DNA of 43,062 nucleotides, taken from positions 1 to 43,062 of the forward strand of contig NZ_MKIO01000032.1 in assembly GCF_001938945.1 (NCBI RefSeq). Reading direction: 5' to 3'. Below the pieces are notes generated by a model, which was not told the origin of the DNA, did not search any database, and worked only from the letters and a program-made list of their open reading frames with translations. Of the stretch, positions 15,779 through 23,401 are shown piece after piece. The stretch is from Xaviernesmea rhizosphaerae. GTDB lineage: Bacteria; Pseudomonadota; Alphaproteobacteria; Rhizobiales; Rhizobiaceae. Position numbers and translations under genes: made by a program. Each line of letters opens with the position of its first letter. The first letter of the stretch is position 1.

Positions 15779-16068
15779 GCAAGGACCCATCGGTTGATTG
15801 TGCTTGTCGACCTGAACCGCACCGACGTGAGTCGCCTATCCCACGCTTCTGCAGCTTATCGCCGGGATTTCGATACGAGCAGTTTCCCCGCCGCCATGGA
15901 TGGAACGTCAGGGACCCTTTGGAAGGCTTTGCCAGGCCCAAGCTTAAGTCCCGGTCATGAATGCTTGAGGCGCCATGCATCAAGCGCTTCTACAATGCGA
16001 GGTGTCTCGTTCGCCATGGGCGAGGGGGCCGAGTCGGTATCCGCAAAAGCCCGTCTGCCGCTCATTGG
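15779..16068. other. Gap after relaxase, no gene seen
   Basis: This stretch of about 290 nt separates the relaxase from a remnant recombinase. I see no credible ORF and no clear terminator. Confidence 0.4.
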
Positions 16069-16284
16069 TTACAGAACCAGCCGGGCGGCCCGCCCCATTT
16101 TACGCTCGCCACTGTTATCGTAGCCCAACGCTTGGGTGAGCGTTGCGACGTCTTCGTCTGTCAGCAGTATAGCGAGTTGGTCATGGCGATCGGATGGCAG
16201 GATCGCATGCAAAGCATCGAGCTCTTCGGCACGTCGCGACGCATTCGGCGACGTTGCAAGTGGAGACTTGATCGCACCTGTCAT
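16069..16284 (-). pseudogene. N-terminal remnant of a tyrosine recombinase
   Basis: The frame begins at the ATG at 16284 (MTGAIKSPLATSPNASRRAE) and contains LPSDRHDQLAILLTDEDVATL, which matches the start of alphaproteobacterial phage-integrase-like recombinases (LPxDRRDxLAxLLTDDDVxTL). The similarity then ends, and the frame stops after GRAARLVL at 16069, so the catalytic domain is absent. Its start overlaps the stop of the fitB pseudogene (TGATG). This is the same order, antitoxin-toxin-recombinase, as the intact unit at 18584-20288. Confidence 0.55.
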
Positions 16285-16699
16285 CAACGATCCTTCCAAG
16301 GATTGACGATCGCTAGGCCAACGCCCTCGAAATCGGAGACATTTCGGGTCGCGACCGAAGCGCCGCGCGATAGCGGCGATCTGGGCGTCGAACTGACTGA
16401 TTGGTCGGCCGGCACTACGGCGATCAGTCGCGATGGTCGCATAGATGTCGGCCGCCTCACGATCAAACGGTAAAACGCGTCCAAACAGATCCTCGGCAAA
16501 AATTGGCAGGATCGCCGCTTCCAGGTCTTTGCGTCGGCGGCCTTGTGGCAAAAGTACGCAAGCCGTACAGGATCTCGGCTTCGGTAACCGTGGTGGTGAA
16601 GACCGACGAAGGGTGCTGCGCCGCCAACCATTCGGTCACGAGCGTGCTCGGTGATGGCGAAAGCAGTTCCGAAATGACGTTGGTGTCGAGAACGATCAC
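16284..16699 (-). pseudogene. FitB-like PIN-domain toxin, frameshifted twice
   Basis: The first frame gives MIVLDTNVISELLSPSPST and TTTVTEAEILYGL (catalytic D5 and the Glu of TEAE). A +1 shift near 16560 moves into LPQGRRRKDLEAAILPIFAE and FDREAADIYATIATDRRSAG and QFDAQIAAIARR. A second shift near 16350 moves into GASVATRNVSDFEGVGLAIV, ending NPWKDR at 16284-16286. All four acidic PIN residues are encoded, but in three frames, so no toxin is made. The intact antitoxin overlaps its start by 4 nt. Confidence 0.85.
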
Positions 16700-16944
16700 G
16701 GGCCGAGGTCCGGCACGTCGCGGATCGGCTCACGGGCGGGCAGCTCGAGATGGACACCGCCAACATTCGTCAAGCGCACACGAACAGTTTCGGCGAGATT
16801 ACGCGCCGGTTTTTCGCCAGCGGCCAAGGCGCTACGAAGGATATCACGGGCTTCGTCTTCCATCGAACGGCCGTGGGTGGCGGCACGAAGTCGTAGCCTT
16901 TGTTTCAGCGTTTCATCGATATTGCGGATGGTCATGCTCGCCAT
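16696..16944 (-). CDS. fitA: FitA-like ribbon-helix-helix antitoxin
   Basis: This 82-residue protein begins MASMTIRNIDETLKQRLRLR and continues AATHGRSMEDEARDILRSAL, the standard FitA/VapB RHH fold (residues 3-42). The C-terminal tail (about 50-82) would bind and inhibit the PIN toxin. It is intact, while its partner fitB has two frameshifts. A near-perfect FitAB-type operator (8-bp arms, 11-bp spacer) lies 15 nt upstream. An in-frame ATG at residue 4 is an alternative start. It may still repress its own promoter or neutralise a related toxin elsewhere. Confidence 0.9.
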   Translation of the reverse strand: MASMTIRNIDETLKQRLRLRAATHGRSMEDEARDILRSALAAGEKPARNLAETVRVRLTNVGGVHLELPAREPIRDVPDLGP

Positions 16945-16958
16945 TTGCCTCTCCGTAC

Positions 16959-16985
16959 ATCAATGATGGCATTGTTGTCATTGAT
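16959..16985. promoter_or_regulatory. Operator-like inverted repeat upstream of fitA
   Basis: ATCAATGA (16959-16966) and TCATTGAT (16978-16985) form 8-bp arms around 11 bp. The geometry resembles the Neisseria FitAB operator (two 8-bp arms around 12 bp). It sits just before the fitA start and is probably its autoregulatory site. Confidence 0.6.
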
Positions 16986-17060
16986 TGCACACCTTTCAAC
17001 ATGGCGCCGGCCGAGCCTACTGGGCACAGTCGGCTCGAATGTGTGAAAATGGCCACACGC

Positions 17061-17727
17061 GCCGCCTGGTGGCGGATCATGGACCTGTTCGATCGTTATG
17101 GCTTCCCGATCACCGTCTCGGCCTGCGGGCAGGCCGTGGCGCGGGTCGCCGTTTCTGGCGCGCGATGCCGTGGCGCGAGGGCACGAGGTTTCGGCCCATG
17201 GCTGGCGTTGGGAGAGCCATGCCGGCATGGAAGAGGCGGCGGAAAAATTGGCGATCGCCCGGACAGTCGAGGCGATCCGCGCGGCAACCGGCGTCCGCCC
17301 CATCGGCTGGCACACGCGATCCGCACCCTCATCGAACACGCGCCGCCTGCTGATCGAGGAGGGGGGCTTTCTCTATGACAGCGACGCCTATAACGACGAT
17401 CTTCCCTATAATCTCGATGTCGCGGGCCATCGTCACGTGATCCTGCCCTATGCGTTCGATACCAATGACATGCACTACTTTCACACCCAGCGCTTTGCGG
17501 GCCGCGATTTCGCCGACTATGTGATCGATGCGGCGGACTGGCTTCACCGCGAGGGCGGGAGGATGCTGTCGATCGGGCTGCACCTGCGCATGATCGGGCG
17601 GCCCGGCCGCATCGGCGCGCTGGCGATGATCATCGATCATCTTGCCGCGAAACCCGATATCTCGGTCGCGCGGCGCGCCGATATAGCATGGCATTGGCTG
17701 TCACTTGCGGGGGAGGCGCCACGGTGA
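17061..17727 (+). pseudogene. Allantoinase/PuuE-like polysaccharide deacetylase, truncated and frameshifted
   Basis: The similarity starts abruptly at RIMDLFDRYGFPITVSACGQAVAR (about 17080-17145). One frameshift near 17150 leads to FLARDAVARGHEVSAHGWRW, then GVRPIGWHTRSAPSSNTRRL, EEGGFLYDSDAYNDDLPYNL, PYAFDTNDMHYFHTQRFAGR, LSIGLHLRMIGRPGRIGAL, and the stop at 17725-17727. These are the blocks of PuuE-type cofactor-independent allantoinase/NodB-like deacetylases. The N-terminal third, including the first metal-binding Asp region, is missing. The stop overlaps the racemase GTG start, so both were once coupled in a purine or ureide degradation operon. Confidence 0.8.
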
Positions 17728-18371
17728 GGCCTAAACTGCTGATCGCCAATCCCAATACGTCCTGCTCGGTGACGGACCGCCTGGTCGCCGTGGCCCGGCG
17801 TCTGGCAGGACCACGAGCGGAGATCATCGGCGCGACCGCGCCATTCGGGGCCACTGCCTTGGTAACGACGCGCGATATCGAGATCGCCGAACTGGCCGTC
17901 CTCGCCATGGCCGGTGCTCATGAGGAAGTGGACGGCATCCTGGTCGCCGCCTTTGGCGACCCTGGCCTCTCAACCTTGCGGGCCATCAGCCGGGTTCCCG
18001 TTCAAGGGCTCGGCGAGGCCGGGCTGCTGAGTGCCGCTCAGGCAGGCAAGCGTTTTGCGATCCTGACGCTCGGCCCTTCCCTAAAAACGGCGATTGAGGA
18101 AAAAGTCCGCACGCTCGGTCTTTCATCCAGGCTTGCGGCCATCCGCTTTCTGGATTGCGGTGTCCTCGATCTCGCGGCCCAGCCTGCCCGCTATCACGAC
18201 GACATCCTTCACAATGTCCGGTTATTGAAGGAGGAGACGCGGGCCGAAGCAGTACTGTTGGCTGGCGCGCCCTTCTGCGGCCTTGCCGGCGAACTTCGCT
18301 CGCGCGCATGCGCCCCGCTTTACGACGGGCTTGACGCTGGTATCGGCAGGTTCCTGCTGCCCTTTGTCTAA
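17724..18371 (+). CDS. Asp/Glu/hydantoin racemase family protein (allantoin racemase-like)
   Basis: This 215-residue protein uses GTG at 17724, overlapping the TGA of the deacetylase pseudogene. Family blocks are LLIANPNTSCSVTDRLV (residues 4-20), GATAPFGA, VAAFGDPGLSTLRAI (about 75-89), VPVQGLGEAGLLSA and VLLAGAPFCGLAGEL (about 180). Hydantoin/allantoin racemases use two Cys. Here the first position, normally in a CF-DPGL context, is Ala (VAAFGDPG). The second block has a Cys, shifted within GAPFCG. Activity may therefore differ or be lost. With the neighbour it suggests allantoin metabolism. With the operon partner broken and no promoter visible, expression is doubtful. Confidence 0.75.
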   Translation: MRPKLLIANPNTSCSVTDRLVAVARRLAGPRAEIIGATAPFGATALVTTRDIEIAELAVLAMAGAHEEVDGILVAAFGDPGLSTLRAISRVPVQGLGEAGLLSAAQAGKRFAILTLGPSLKTAIEEKVRTLGLSSRLAAIRFLDCGVLDLAAQPARYHDDILHNVRLLKEETRAEAVLLAGAPFCGLAGELRSRACAPLYDGLDAGIGRFLLPFV

Positions 18372-18583
18372 GGAGCTAAGAGGTTTATCATTTTGAACAG
18401 GGCTTTCTCTTGGCCGTTGACGAACAGGAGGGTTTGATAGCCGCAGCTTCGACGAAGCAAGCGTCCTGAGGACCATAACGTCGCTGTCACGGCTCCTGGA
18501 TATCGGCCTGATGAACGATCGCGTCTCAAATGCTCACGTCCTTTTTGGTTTCACACTCGGCTTCTCCAACGTTCTGCTGGTCG

Positions 18584-19636
18584 TTATAAGCCCGCTGCTT
18601 TCGTCAAGTTCACGCGGAACCGGTCGCGCCGCCGCTGATACCGCCGCGTCATCTCGGCCGACGCATGCCCCAAATGTTTCTGCACATAGCGCTCGTCGAC
18701 CTCGGCCGATGAGGCGAGGCCGGCGCGCAGTGAGTGGCCGGAGAACCTCAAGGCGCGCTCGATCTCGCTGAGATCGCCGCGAATGCCAGCCGCCATCGCC
18801 GTCCGCTTCACCAGCCGCGCCACCTCCTTGTCGTTCAACCGCTCGGAGCCAATGGCCTTGCCCTGACCCGTCACCCTGCGGAAGAGGGGACCGTGCGCCA
18901 ATTTGGCGAACGTGATCCACATCTCGACGGCCGCGATCGGGCAGGTGGCGTCGGATGAGCCACGGCCGATCTCGACCTCGCGCCATCCGCTTTTGCCGCG
19001 CAGGGTGACGAGCAGGCCCTTGTCCAGGATTTCGATCCAGCCGCGCCCGTCCTCCGTCTGCTCCGCCTTCAGATCGAGACCGACGATCTCCGAGCGCCTG
19101 AGACCGCCGGCATAGCCGATCAGCAGCATGGCCCGATCGCGCAGGCCACGGAGTGTGCCGCGATCGAGCGTCTCGATCATGGCGATGATTTCGTCCGCCA
19201 GCACCGCTTCCTTCTGCGCGGGCGGACGGGCATGGCTCTTGCGGATGCCGGCCATGACGGTGGCGATATGTCTGTCCTTCCGATCGAGGATGAGACCGCG
19301 CTGGGCATAGTTCCAGCTGAGTGAGGACAGGCGCCGTTCGATCGTTGACACCGAATTGGCCTTCATGCCCCGGTCGGCAGCACCCGACGCACAGGCTGTG
19401 ATGTAGAGCCCGACCGTCTGTGGATGCGGGGGGAGGGGAGAGAGGCCGGATCGGCGACACCAGGCGGAAAAGTGTTTCCAGTCGGATGCATAGGCTTTCC
19501 GGGTGTTGCTCGAGCTGGAGGCTTCGACATATCCACGCGCACGATCGGTCAGATCCTGCAAATGCTGCGGCAAAGGAGGGGAGGCTACGGCCTGCGGAAG
19601 GTCTGTGTCACCAACGCCATCTTCGCTGATCATCAC
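18584..19636 (-). CDS. Tyrosine recombinase downstream of vapBC
   Basis: This 350-residue site-specific recombinase has an N-terminal SAM-like core-binding domain (about 25-130, SNTRKAYASDWKHFSAWCRR). The catalytic domain has R180 (GGLRRSE), K215 (LRGKSGWREV), H301-x-x-R304 (SGHSLRAG), H324 (HLGHAS) and nucleophile Y333 (TRRYQRR). All active-site residues are present. Its start overlaps the vapC stop by 4 nt, so vapB-vapC-recombinase form one operon. It diverges from DUF1403-scpB across an intergenic region with two symmetric elements. Candidate roles are plasmid dimer resolution or mobility of the cassette. Confidence 0.9.
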   Translation of the reverse strand: MMISEDGVGDTDLPQAVASPPLPQHLQDLTDRARGYVEASSSSNTRKAYASDWKHFSAWCRRSGLSPLPPHPQTVGLYITACASGAADRGMKANSVSTIERRLSSLSWNYAQRGLILDRKDRHIATVMAGIRKSHARPPAQKEAVLADEIIAMIETLDRGTLRGLRDRAMLLIGYAGGLRRSEIVGLDLKAEQTEDGRGWIEILDKGLLVTLRGKSGWREVEIGRGSSDATCPIAAVEMWITFAKLAHGPLFRRVTGQGKAIGSERLNDKEVARLVKRTAMAAGIRGDLSEIERALRFSGHSLRAGLASSAEVDERYVQKHLGHASAEMTRRYQRRRDRFRVNLTKAAGL

Positions 19637-20019
19637 GCCGCCTCGATATCCGTTTGTTTGAAGTCCTCCCCGATGAAGAGCAGGGCGTCATCGACACGTT
19701 TGGCCAGAGCGTATGAGAAGCAATCGGCGAAATTCAGTCCTGCCGGATGGCGGCCCTTGCCATAGGTCAGCCAGGCCTGGGTGGCCAGATCGACAAGCTC
19801 TGCATCGACCGGAATGATCTCAGCTGCAATCTTTGACAGCCATAAGTCTATTTCGGCCAGCGCATGCTCGCCGCGCCGGCTGACCATAACCATGCGGGCT
19901 TCGAACACGCAGGTCGCCGGGATCAGCCGGATTGGGTCAGCGACGATAGCTCTCTCAAGCCGTTCTGCCTGCGGCTCGTCGCGCAGGATCGCAACCACGG
20001 CGGACGTATCGATGACCAT
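19633..20019 (-). CDS. vapC: VapC-type PIN-domain toxin
   Basis: This complete 128-residue PIN RNase toxin starts MVIDTSAVVAILRDEPQAER (D4) and has ATCVFEARMVMVSRRG with its conserved Glu. It contains HPAGLNFADCFSYALAKRVD with the third acidic residue and ends LLFIGEDFKQTDI with the last Asp. The family usually cleaves tRNA or rRNA. It is translationally linked to vapB upstream (1-nt overlap, TGATG) and to the recombinase downstream (4-nt overlap). It is the only TA toxin in the window that appears intact. Confidence 0.92.
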   Translation of the reverse strand: MVIDTSAVVAILRDEPQAERLERAIVADPIRLIPATCVFEARMVMVSRRGEHALAEIDLWLSKIAAEIIPVDAELVDLATQAWLTYGKGRHPAGLNFADCFSYALAKRVDDALLFIGEDFKQTDIEAA

Positions 20020-20288
20020 CAGTTTGGAATTCCCTGGTCATCGAACCCGACGATCTCTTCGTCGGTTCGCTTTTCCAATTCCGGTAACCGTGCCAGTCTT
20101 TTCCGGATAGCGCGAAGTTCGTCCAGCATGTGATCCTTCGGGACGTCGCTGTACCCAAGCCGATGAAGTCGTTCGGTGAGCGCCTGATGGATCGCCGCCG
20201 TTTTGCTGATACCTTGGCGGCGAGCGAGTTCATCGACCAGCGCGACTGTTGCTGGGTTTTTGATGTTCAGGGACACGGGAATCTCCAA
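20019..20288 (-). CDS. vapB: VapB-type antitoxin
   Basis: This 89-residue antitoxin reads MEIPVSLNIKNPATVALVDE, LARRQGISKTAAIHQALTER and LHRLGY. That is the RHH-like DNA-binding part (1-50) of the VapB/PSK group. The acidic C-terminal arm (EKRTDEEIVGFDDQGIPN) should wrap VapC. It is the first gene of the vapB-vapC-recombinase operon. The promoter region (20289-20340) shows no clear palindromic operator. Confidence 0.88.
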   Translation of the reverse strand: MEIPVSLNIKNPATVALVDELARRQGISKTAAIHQALTERLHRLGYSDVPKDHMLDELRAIRKRLARLPELEKRTDEEIVGFDDQGIPN

Positions 20289-20340
20289 AAATCTACCTTT
20301 TTATCTGTTTCTACCGCATTCTCTGACCTCCGTCAAATAA

Positions 20341-20373
20341 GTCCGATAAGTCAACCTTATCGGACGTTTTTTT
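20341..20373 (+). terminator. Perfect inverted repeat with T-tract: terminator or recombination site
   Basis: GTCCGATAAG (20341-20350) and CTTATCGGAC (20356-20365) form a 10-bp stem around TCAAC, followed by GTTTTTTT. As RNA this is an ideal plus-strand intrinsic terminator, yet no plus-strand gene ends nearby (it lies between divergent genes). The arms also have a dif-like ATAA-spacer-TTAT core and lie near the recombinase operon. AATAAGTC is directly repeated at the left arm. Confidence 0.6.
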
Positions 20374-20387
20374 GCGGCCGACACGGC

Positions 20388-20424
20388 GTGCGGTTTATGA
20401 GGTTTGAGATAGCATCAACCGCAC
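20388..20424. promoter_or_regulatory. Inverted repeat before DUF1403-scpB
   Basis: GTGCGGTT (20388-20395) and AACCGCAC (20417-20424) are perfect 8-bp arms around 21 bp, ending 21 nt before the DUF1403 start. It is probably an operator, or an accessory site for the recombinase. Confidence 0.45.
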
Positions 20425-20445
20425 CTATCGTGTAACGTCTTCGAC

Positions 20446-21399
20446 ATGAAGTTGCCCGCCGCCACCCCTGCTTCGACCACTCGCCCGCTGGCCCCGTTGC
20501 CGGCCTGGGCTCTGCCGCGAGATCGCGCTCTGCCGGAAGCAGACGCCGCCTTTGCGGCCGGCATCGCTCTGAAATCCCTCGACGATCTGGTTCGTATCAA
20601 CCCTGTCTGGAGCGGCGGCTGGCGGTCCCGGCAGGCGCTCACCTGCGCCGAGGCAGCGGTGCGGTGGATGGGCCGCAAGGAGGACAAGCAGGCGCTACGC
20701 GATGCCGTGCTGCTGACCGCTGCCCACGGCGATCCCGGCCCGGCCGGAAAAGTGCTTTTGGCCTATCAGCGGCTGGCCATGCGCAGGCCCGGCTTCTCGT
20801 CCCGGGCGATCATGGAGCTGGCAGATCTTCTCGGTCAGGCCTGGGACAACCGTCTGGCGTCGGCCGTCGATCATGCTGACAATGCCCTGCAGTCGGGTCG
20901 GCCGGCGCCGTTCGCCGCCGCGGCGCTGCTGACGGCGATTGTCGCGGTTCGTCCGGATGCCGAGCCGCTCGCCTGGGCGCTGGCCGATCTGCTGATCGCC
21001 TTGATGCTGGGGTGGAACCGGCCCGTGCCGCTGCTGATGGCCGAGCGTGATGGCCCGGCGTTCCGCGTGGCCGCGGGGCGGGGACGGGTGCGCCCGGGTG
21101 ACGCTGATTTCGCGCGGGCGGTTTGCCTGGCCCTGGTCGATGGCGCCAGCAGCGCCCTGCGTTCGGCGAGCGACATTGCCCGACGCGCCGACACGCTGCT
21201 GGCTTGCGCAGCAAAGGTGCGGACCAAGGGCGCCGCGCCGGTGATCCAGGCCTTGCTTGATGAGGACGCCGTGGCAGCCTCGGCGCCCGGAAGCAACCTG
21301 TCGCGCTGGGCCGCATCCCGGCTGTTCGACCGGCTCGAGGGCTTTGGGGCCGTGCGCGAGCTCTCCGGACGATCCGCATTCCGGATTTATGGACTGTGA
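20446..21399 (+). CDS. DUF1403 family protein
   Basis: This 317-residue, Ala/Leu-rich helical protein is of the DUF1403 family, known mainly from plasmids and mobile islands of alphaproteobacteria and without assigned function. Recognisable parts are [28 protein letters not shown] split over about 36-66, a central helical block, and a C-terminal [29 protein letters not shown]1403 is typically followed by an ScpB-like gene, as here (4-nt GTGA overlap). It starts at ATG 20446. Its fixed partnership with ScpB and a nearby tyrosine recombinase suggests a role in plasmid maintenance or chromosome organisation. Confidence 0.85.
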   Translation: MKLPAATPASTTRPLAPLPAWALPRDRALPEADAAFAAGIALKSLDDLVRINPVWSGGWRSRQALTCAEAAVRWMGRKEDKQALRDAVLLTAAHGDPGPAGKVLLAYQRLAMRRPGFSSRAIMELADLLGQAWDNRLASAVDHADNALQSGRPAPFAAAALLTAIVAVRPDAEPLAWALADLLIALMLGWNRPVPLLMAERDGPAFRVAAGRGRVRPGDADFARAVCLALVDGASSALRSASDIARRADTLLACAAKVRTKGAAPVIQALLDEDAVAASAPGSNLSRWAASRLFDRLEGFGAVRELSGRSAFRIYGL

Positions 21400-22088
21400 C
21401 GATGGCTGAGACGGGCACGAGGAAGAAGCAGCGGACGGGCAACGTCACGTCCGAAAGGGATGGTCTCTACGACCGCGAGCTGGCCGACCTACCGCCGGGG
21501 CTGCGCTGGCGCGAATGGATGCTGCGCGTCGAAGCGGTGATCTTTGCCTCCGCCGAGCCGGTCGGTCGCGAAACCCTAGCGCGCGTGGTGGGCAAGGACT
21601 GCAGCATTGATCTGCTGATCGATGATCTGCAGGAGGAACTGAAGGATCGTCCCTACGAGCTGGTGTCAATCGCCGGTGGCTGGCAGCATCGCACCCGACC
21701 GCGCTTTGCCGAGACCATTCGTGCGTCGTCGGCGCCAACCCGAGGAGGGGCTGCAGCACTTTCGCAGTTCGAGACGATGGTGCTGATGGCGGTGGGGTAT
21801 TTCCAGCCCATCACCCGTGGCGAGCTGTCGAAGATTTTTGGCAAGGAGGTCAGCCGCGACGTCATCGGCAGTTTGCGCGGTGCGGGGTTCATCGGCTCAG
21901 GGCCGCGCAGCCCGACGCCAGGAGCGCCGTATACCTATGTGACGACGCCCCACTTCCTCTCAGCTTTCGGCCTGCAGTCGCTGCGCGATCTGCCCGATAT
22001 GGAGGCGCTCGAGGATGCTGGGCTGGTCAGCCGGCAGATTGTGCAAAATGAGCAGCTCGCTCCTGAGACCGAGGCTGATGAGGAATAG
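21396..22088 (+). CDS. scpB: ScpB-like SMC-Scp complex subunit
   Basis: This 230-residue protein has the tandem winged-helix layout of Scp[21 protein letters not shown] (about 45-65) is the hallmark start, followed by [36 protein letters not shown], and the second wing [20 protein letters not shown] with [20 protein letters not shown]. It ends with a low-complexity acidic tail. Chromosomal ScpB pairs with ScpA and SMC in condensin, but neither is nearby, so it may borrow host partners or work with DUF1403. The start is GTG at 21396 (in-frame ATG at 21402). Confidence 0.88.
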   Translation: MTMAETGTRKKQRTGNVTSERDGLYDRELADLPPGLRWREWMLRVEAVIFASAEPVGRETLARVVGKDCSIDLLIDDLQEELKDRPYELVSIAGGWQHRTRPRFAETIRASSAPTRGGAAALSQFETMVLMAVGYFQPITRGELSKIFGKEVSRDVIGSLRGAGFIGSGPRSPTPGAPYTYVTTPHFLSAFGLQSLRDLPDMEALEDAGLVSRQIVQNEQLAPETEADEE

Positions 22089-22515
22089 AAGAAGCCCCCG
22101 TTGGGCCAAAGATCCCGAGAATGCTCTATTTAGAGCCCTGTCGCCTCACGTTATCAGCTCCACAAGGCGGACAACGGCGTAGCGGATAATCTGTCGCCGA
22201 AGGGCACAAAATCGTTGCTGTCGTACAGCACGACACCGTGGGCGAAACGGTCCGTGCATGCCTCAGCCAGTGTGTGCAGTCCTGCAGAACCGGTTGGTCT
22301 TGTCTTAGCGGAGACGCTGGTCCATTCGCAGTTCCTAATTCATGACGATTGGAATCGTCAGGCGAGATTATTGAAAGTCAGCAAGCCGCTGATTGGAAGG
22401 CATATGGCTGCCGTACCCGAAGCCGTTGCGGCTTCAGTCGTCTCATCCCTCAGGTTGATCATCGGGTTTGCAGAAATTCTAGAAAACCTGTGAATTTCGG
22501 AAAAGTAGATCCGTT
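22089..22515. other. Decayed DNA after scpB
   Basis: Apart from the 3' remnant of an ATPase gene on the minus strand (22154 to about 22330) I see no gene here. The region looks like degraded accessory sequence. Confidence 0.4.
22154..22330 (-). pseudogene. 3' remnant of a DUF4143-type ATP-binding protein
   Basis: The minus strand frame reads TGSAGLHTLAEACTDRFAHG, VVLYDSNDFVPFGDRLSATP, then LSALWS and TGA at 22156-22154. This is the characteristic C-terminus of AAA-ATPases with a DUF4143 domain (G-V-V-L-Y-x-G, P-F-G-x-R-L, A-x-P-[IL]-S-x-L-W). Nothing of the ATPase domain is present upstream, so only about 55 codons remain. Confidence 0.6.
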
Positions 22516-22740
22516 GTGAGGTCGATTGTGACGGTAGCAGCCAGTTCGAGGAATTTTGGCGCTCATTGGCATGCTGCCGTGCAAGAGCCCGTGATCATCA
22601 CCGGGAATGGTTGGCCGCGTGCGGTCACATCGCCCACGAAGACTGTCTTCGCCTGGCCAAGCGTGATTGATGACGAAGAAATTCCTGCAATCGAGGCATC
22701 GATGATGGAGCCAAGCCTTGATCATCGTAATGCCGAATGA
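22516..22740 (+). pseudogene. Phd/YefM-like antitoxin remnant
   Basis: The 74-codon frame reads MRSIVTVAASSRNFGAHWHA, AVQEPVIITGNGWPRAVTSP, then a divergent stretch, and ends IEASMMEPSLDHRNAE. The ends match Phd-type antitoxins (VTVAAS-x-FQ-x-NFG, EPVxITxxGRPR, AIEAxEMDP-x-xDHLNAE). The middle, which should contain the SxxEYxRLK box, does not match, so frames have been lost there. No toxin gene follows. Confidence 0.55.
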
Positions 22741-22998
22741 CTGATGGACAAGGCTGGTGCCGAATGGACAGCCAGCACCCCTGCTTTCTCACGTGTTTTT
22801 GCTCTGGATCAGGCTTGTGGGACACGTGAGATCAACCACCTTGGACAGATGGTAACGAGCGATCGTCTCCGACGAAATTTTGATGGCTTCAGAAACGTTC
22901 GGTCGCATCGAACGACATCGGCGCCGTCAGCGAACGCCATAGGGTTTGGGAGCATTGGACCAAAGGGCTCCCTTTTCTTGCAGGCAAAGGAGACCGCC

Positions 22999-23391
22999 GT
23001 GAACAATACCGAAACCATCAAGGCCCTGTACGCTGGCTTCGTCGCGGGCGATCTGCCCGCCATCCTCGTCAATATGGCGCCGGATATCGCATGGACGGAA
23101 GCAGAGGGATATCCCTACGCCGGAACATTTCATGGGCCGCAGGCGATCGTGGAAGGGGTGTTCATCCGGCTTGCCACGGAGTGGGACGGCTATCAGGCGG
23201 TCGTCGATCGCTATGTGAGCGAAGGTGACGAGGTTATCGCGCTCGGCCACTATAGCGGCACCTACAAGGCCACGGGCAAGCATTTCCGTGCGCCATTCGT
23301 ACACGCATGGACTGTGCGCGACGGCAAGATCGTCCGCTTCGTCCAGTATGTCGACACGGTACTGGTGCAGCGTGCGTTTGATCCGCATTGA
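22999..23391 (+). CDS. SnoaL-like / NTF2-fold protein
   Basis: This 130-residue protein starts at GTG 22999, with AAAGGAG 7 nt upstream. It has the SnoaL/NTF2-like pattern: NTETIKALYAGFVAGDLPAI at the N-terminus, then DIAWTEAEGYPYAGTFHG, FIRLATEWDGYQAVVDRYVS, GDEVIALGHYSGTYKATGKH and FVHAWTVRDGKIVRFVQYVD. Members of this subgroup are usually small cone-shaped cytoplasmic dimers, some enzymatic, with varied substrates; the role here is unknown. It is convergent with the large ATPase gene (10-nt gap), with which such genes often travel. Confidence 0.85.
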   Translation: MNNTETIKALYAGFVAGDLPAILVNMAPDIAWTEAEGYPYAGTFHGPQAIVEGVFIRLATEWDGYQAVVDRYVSEGDEVIALGHYSGTYKATGKHFRAPFVHAWTVRDGKIVRFVQYVDTVLVQRAFDPH

Positions 23392-23401
23392 CCGCGATGC
23401 G

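Noticed and set aside
18372..18583. Short ORFs between the racemase and recombinase genes
   Set aside because: No ribosome site, motif or homology; they look like decayed spacer.
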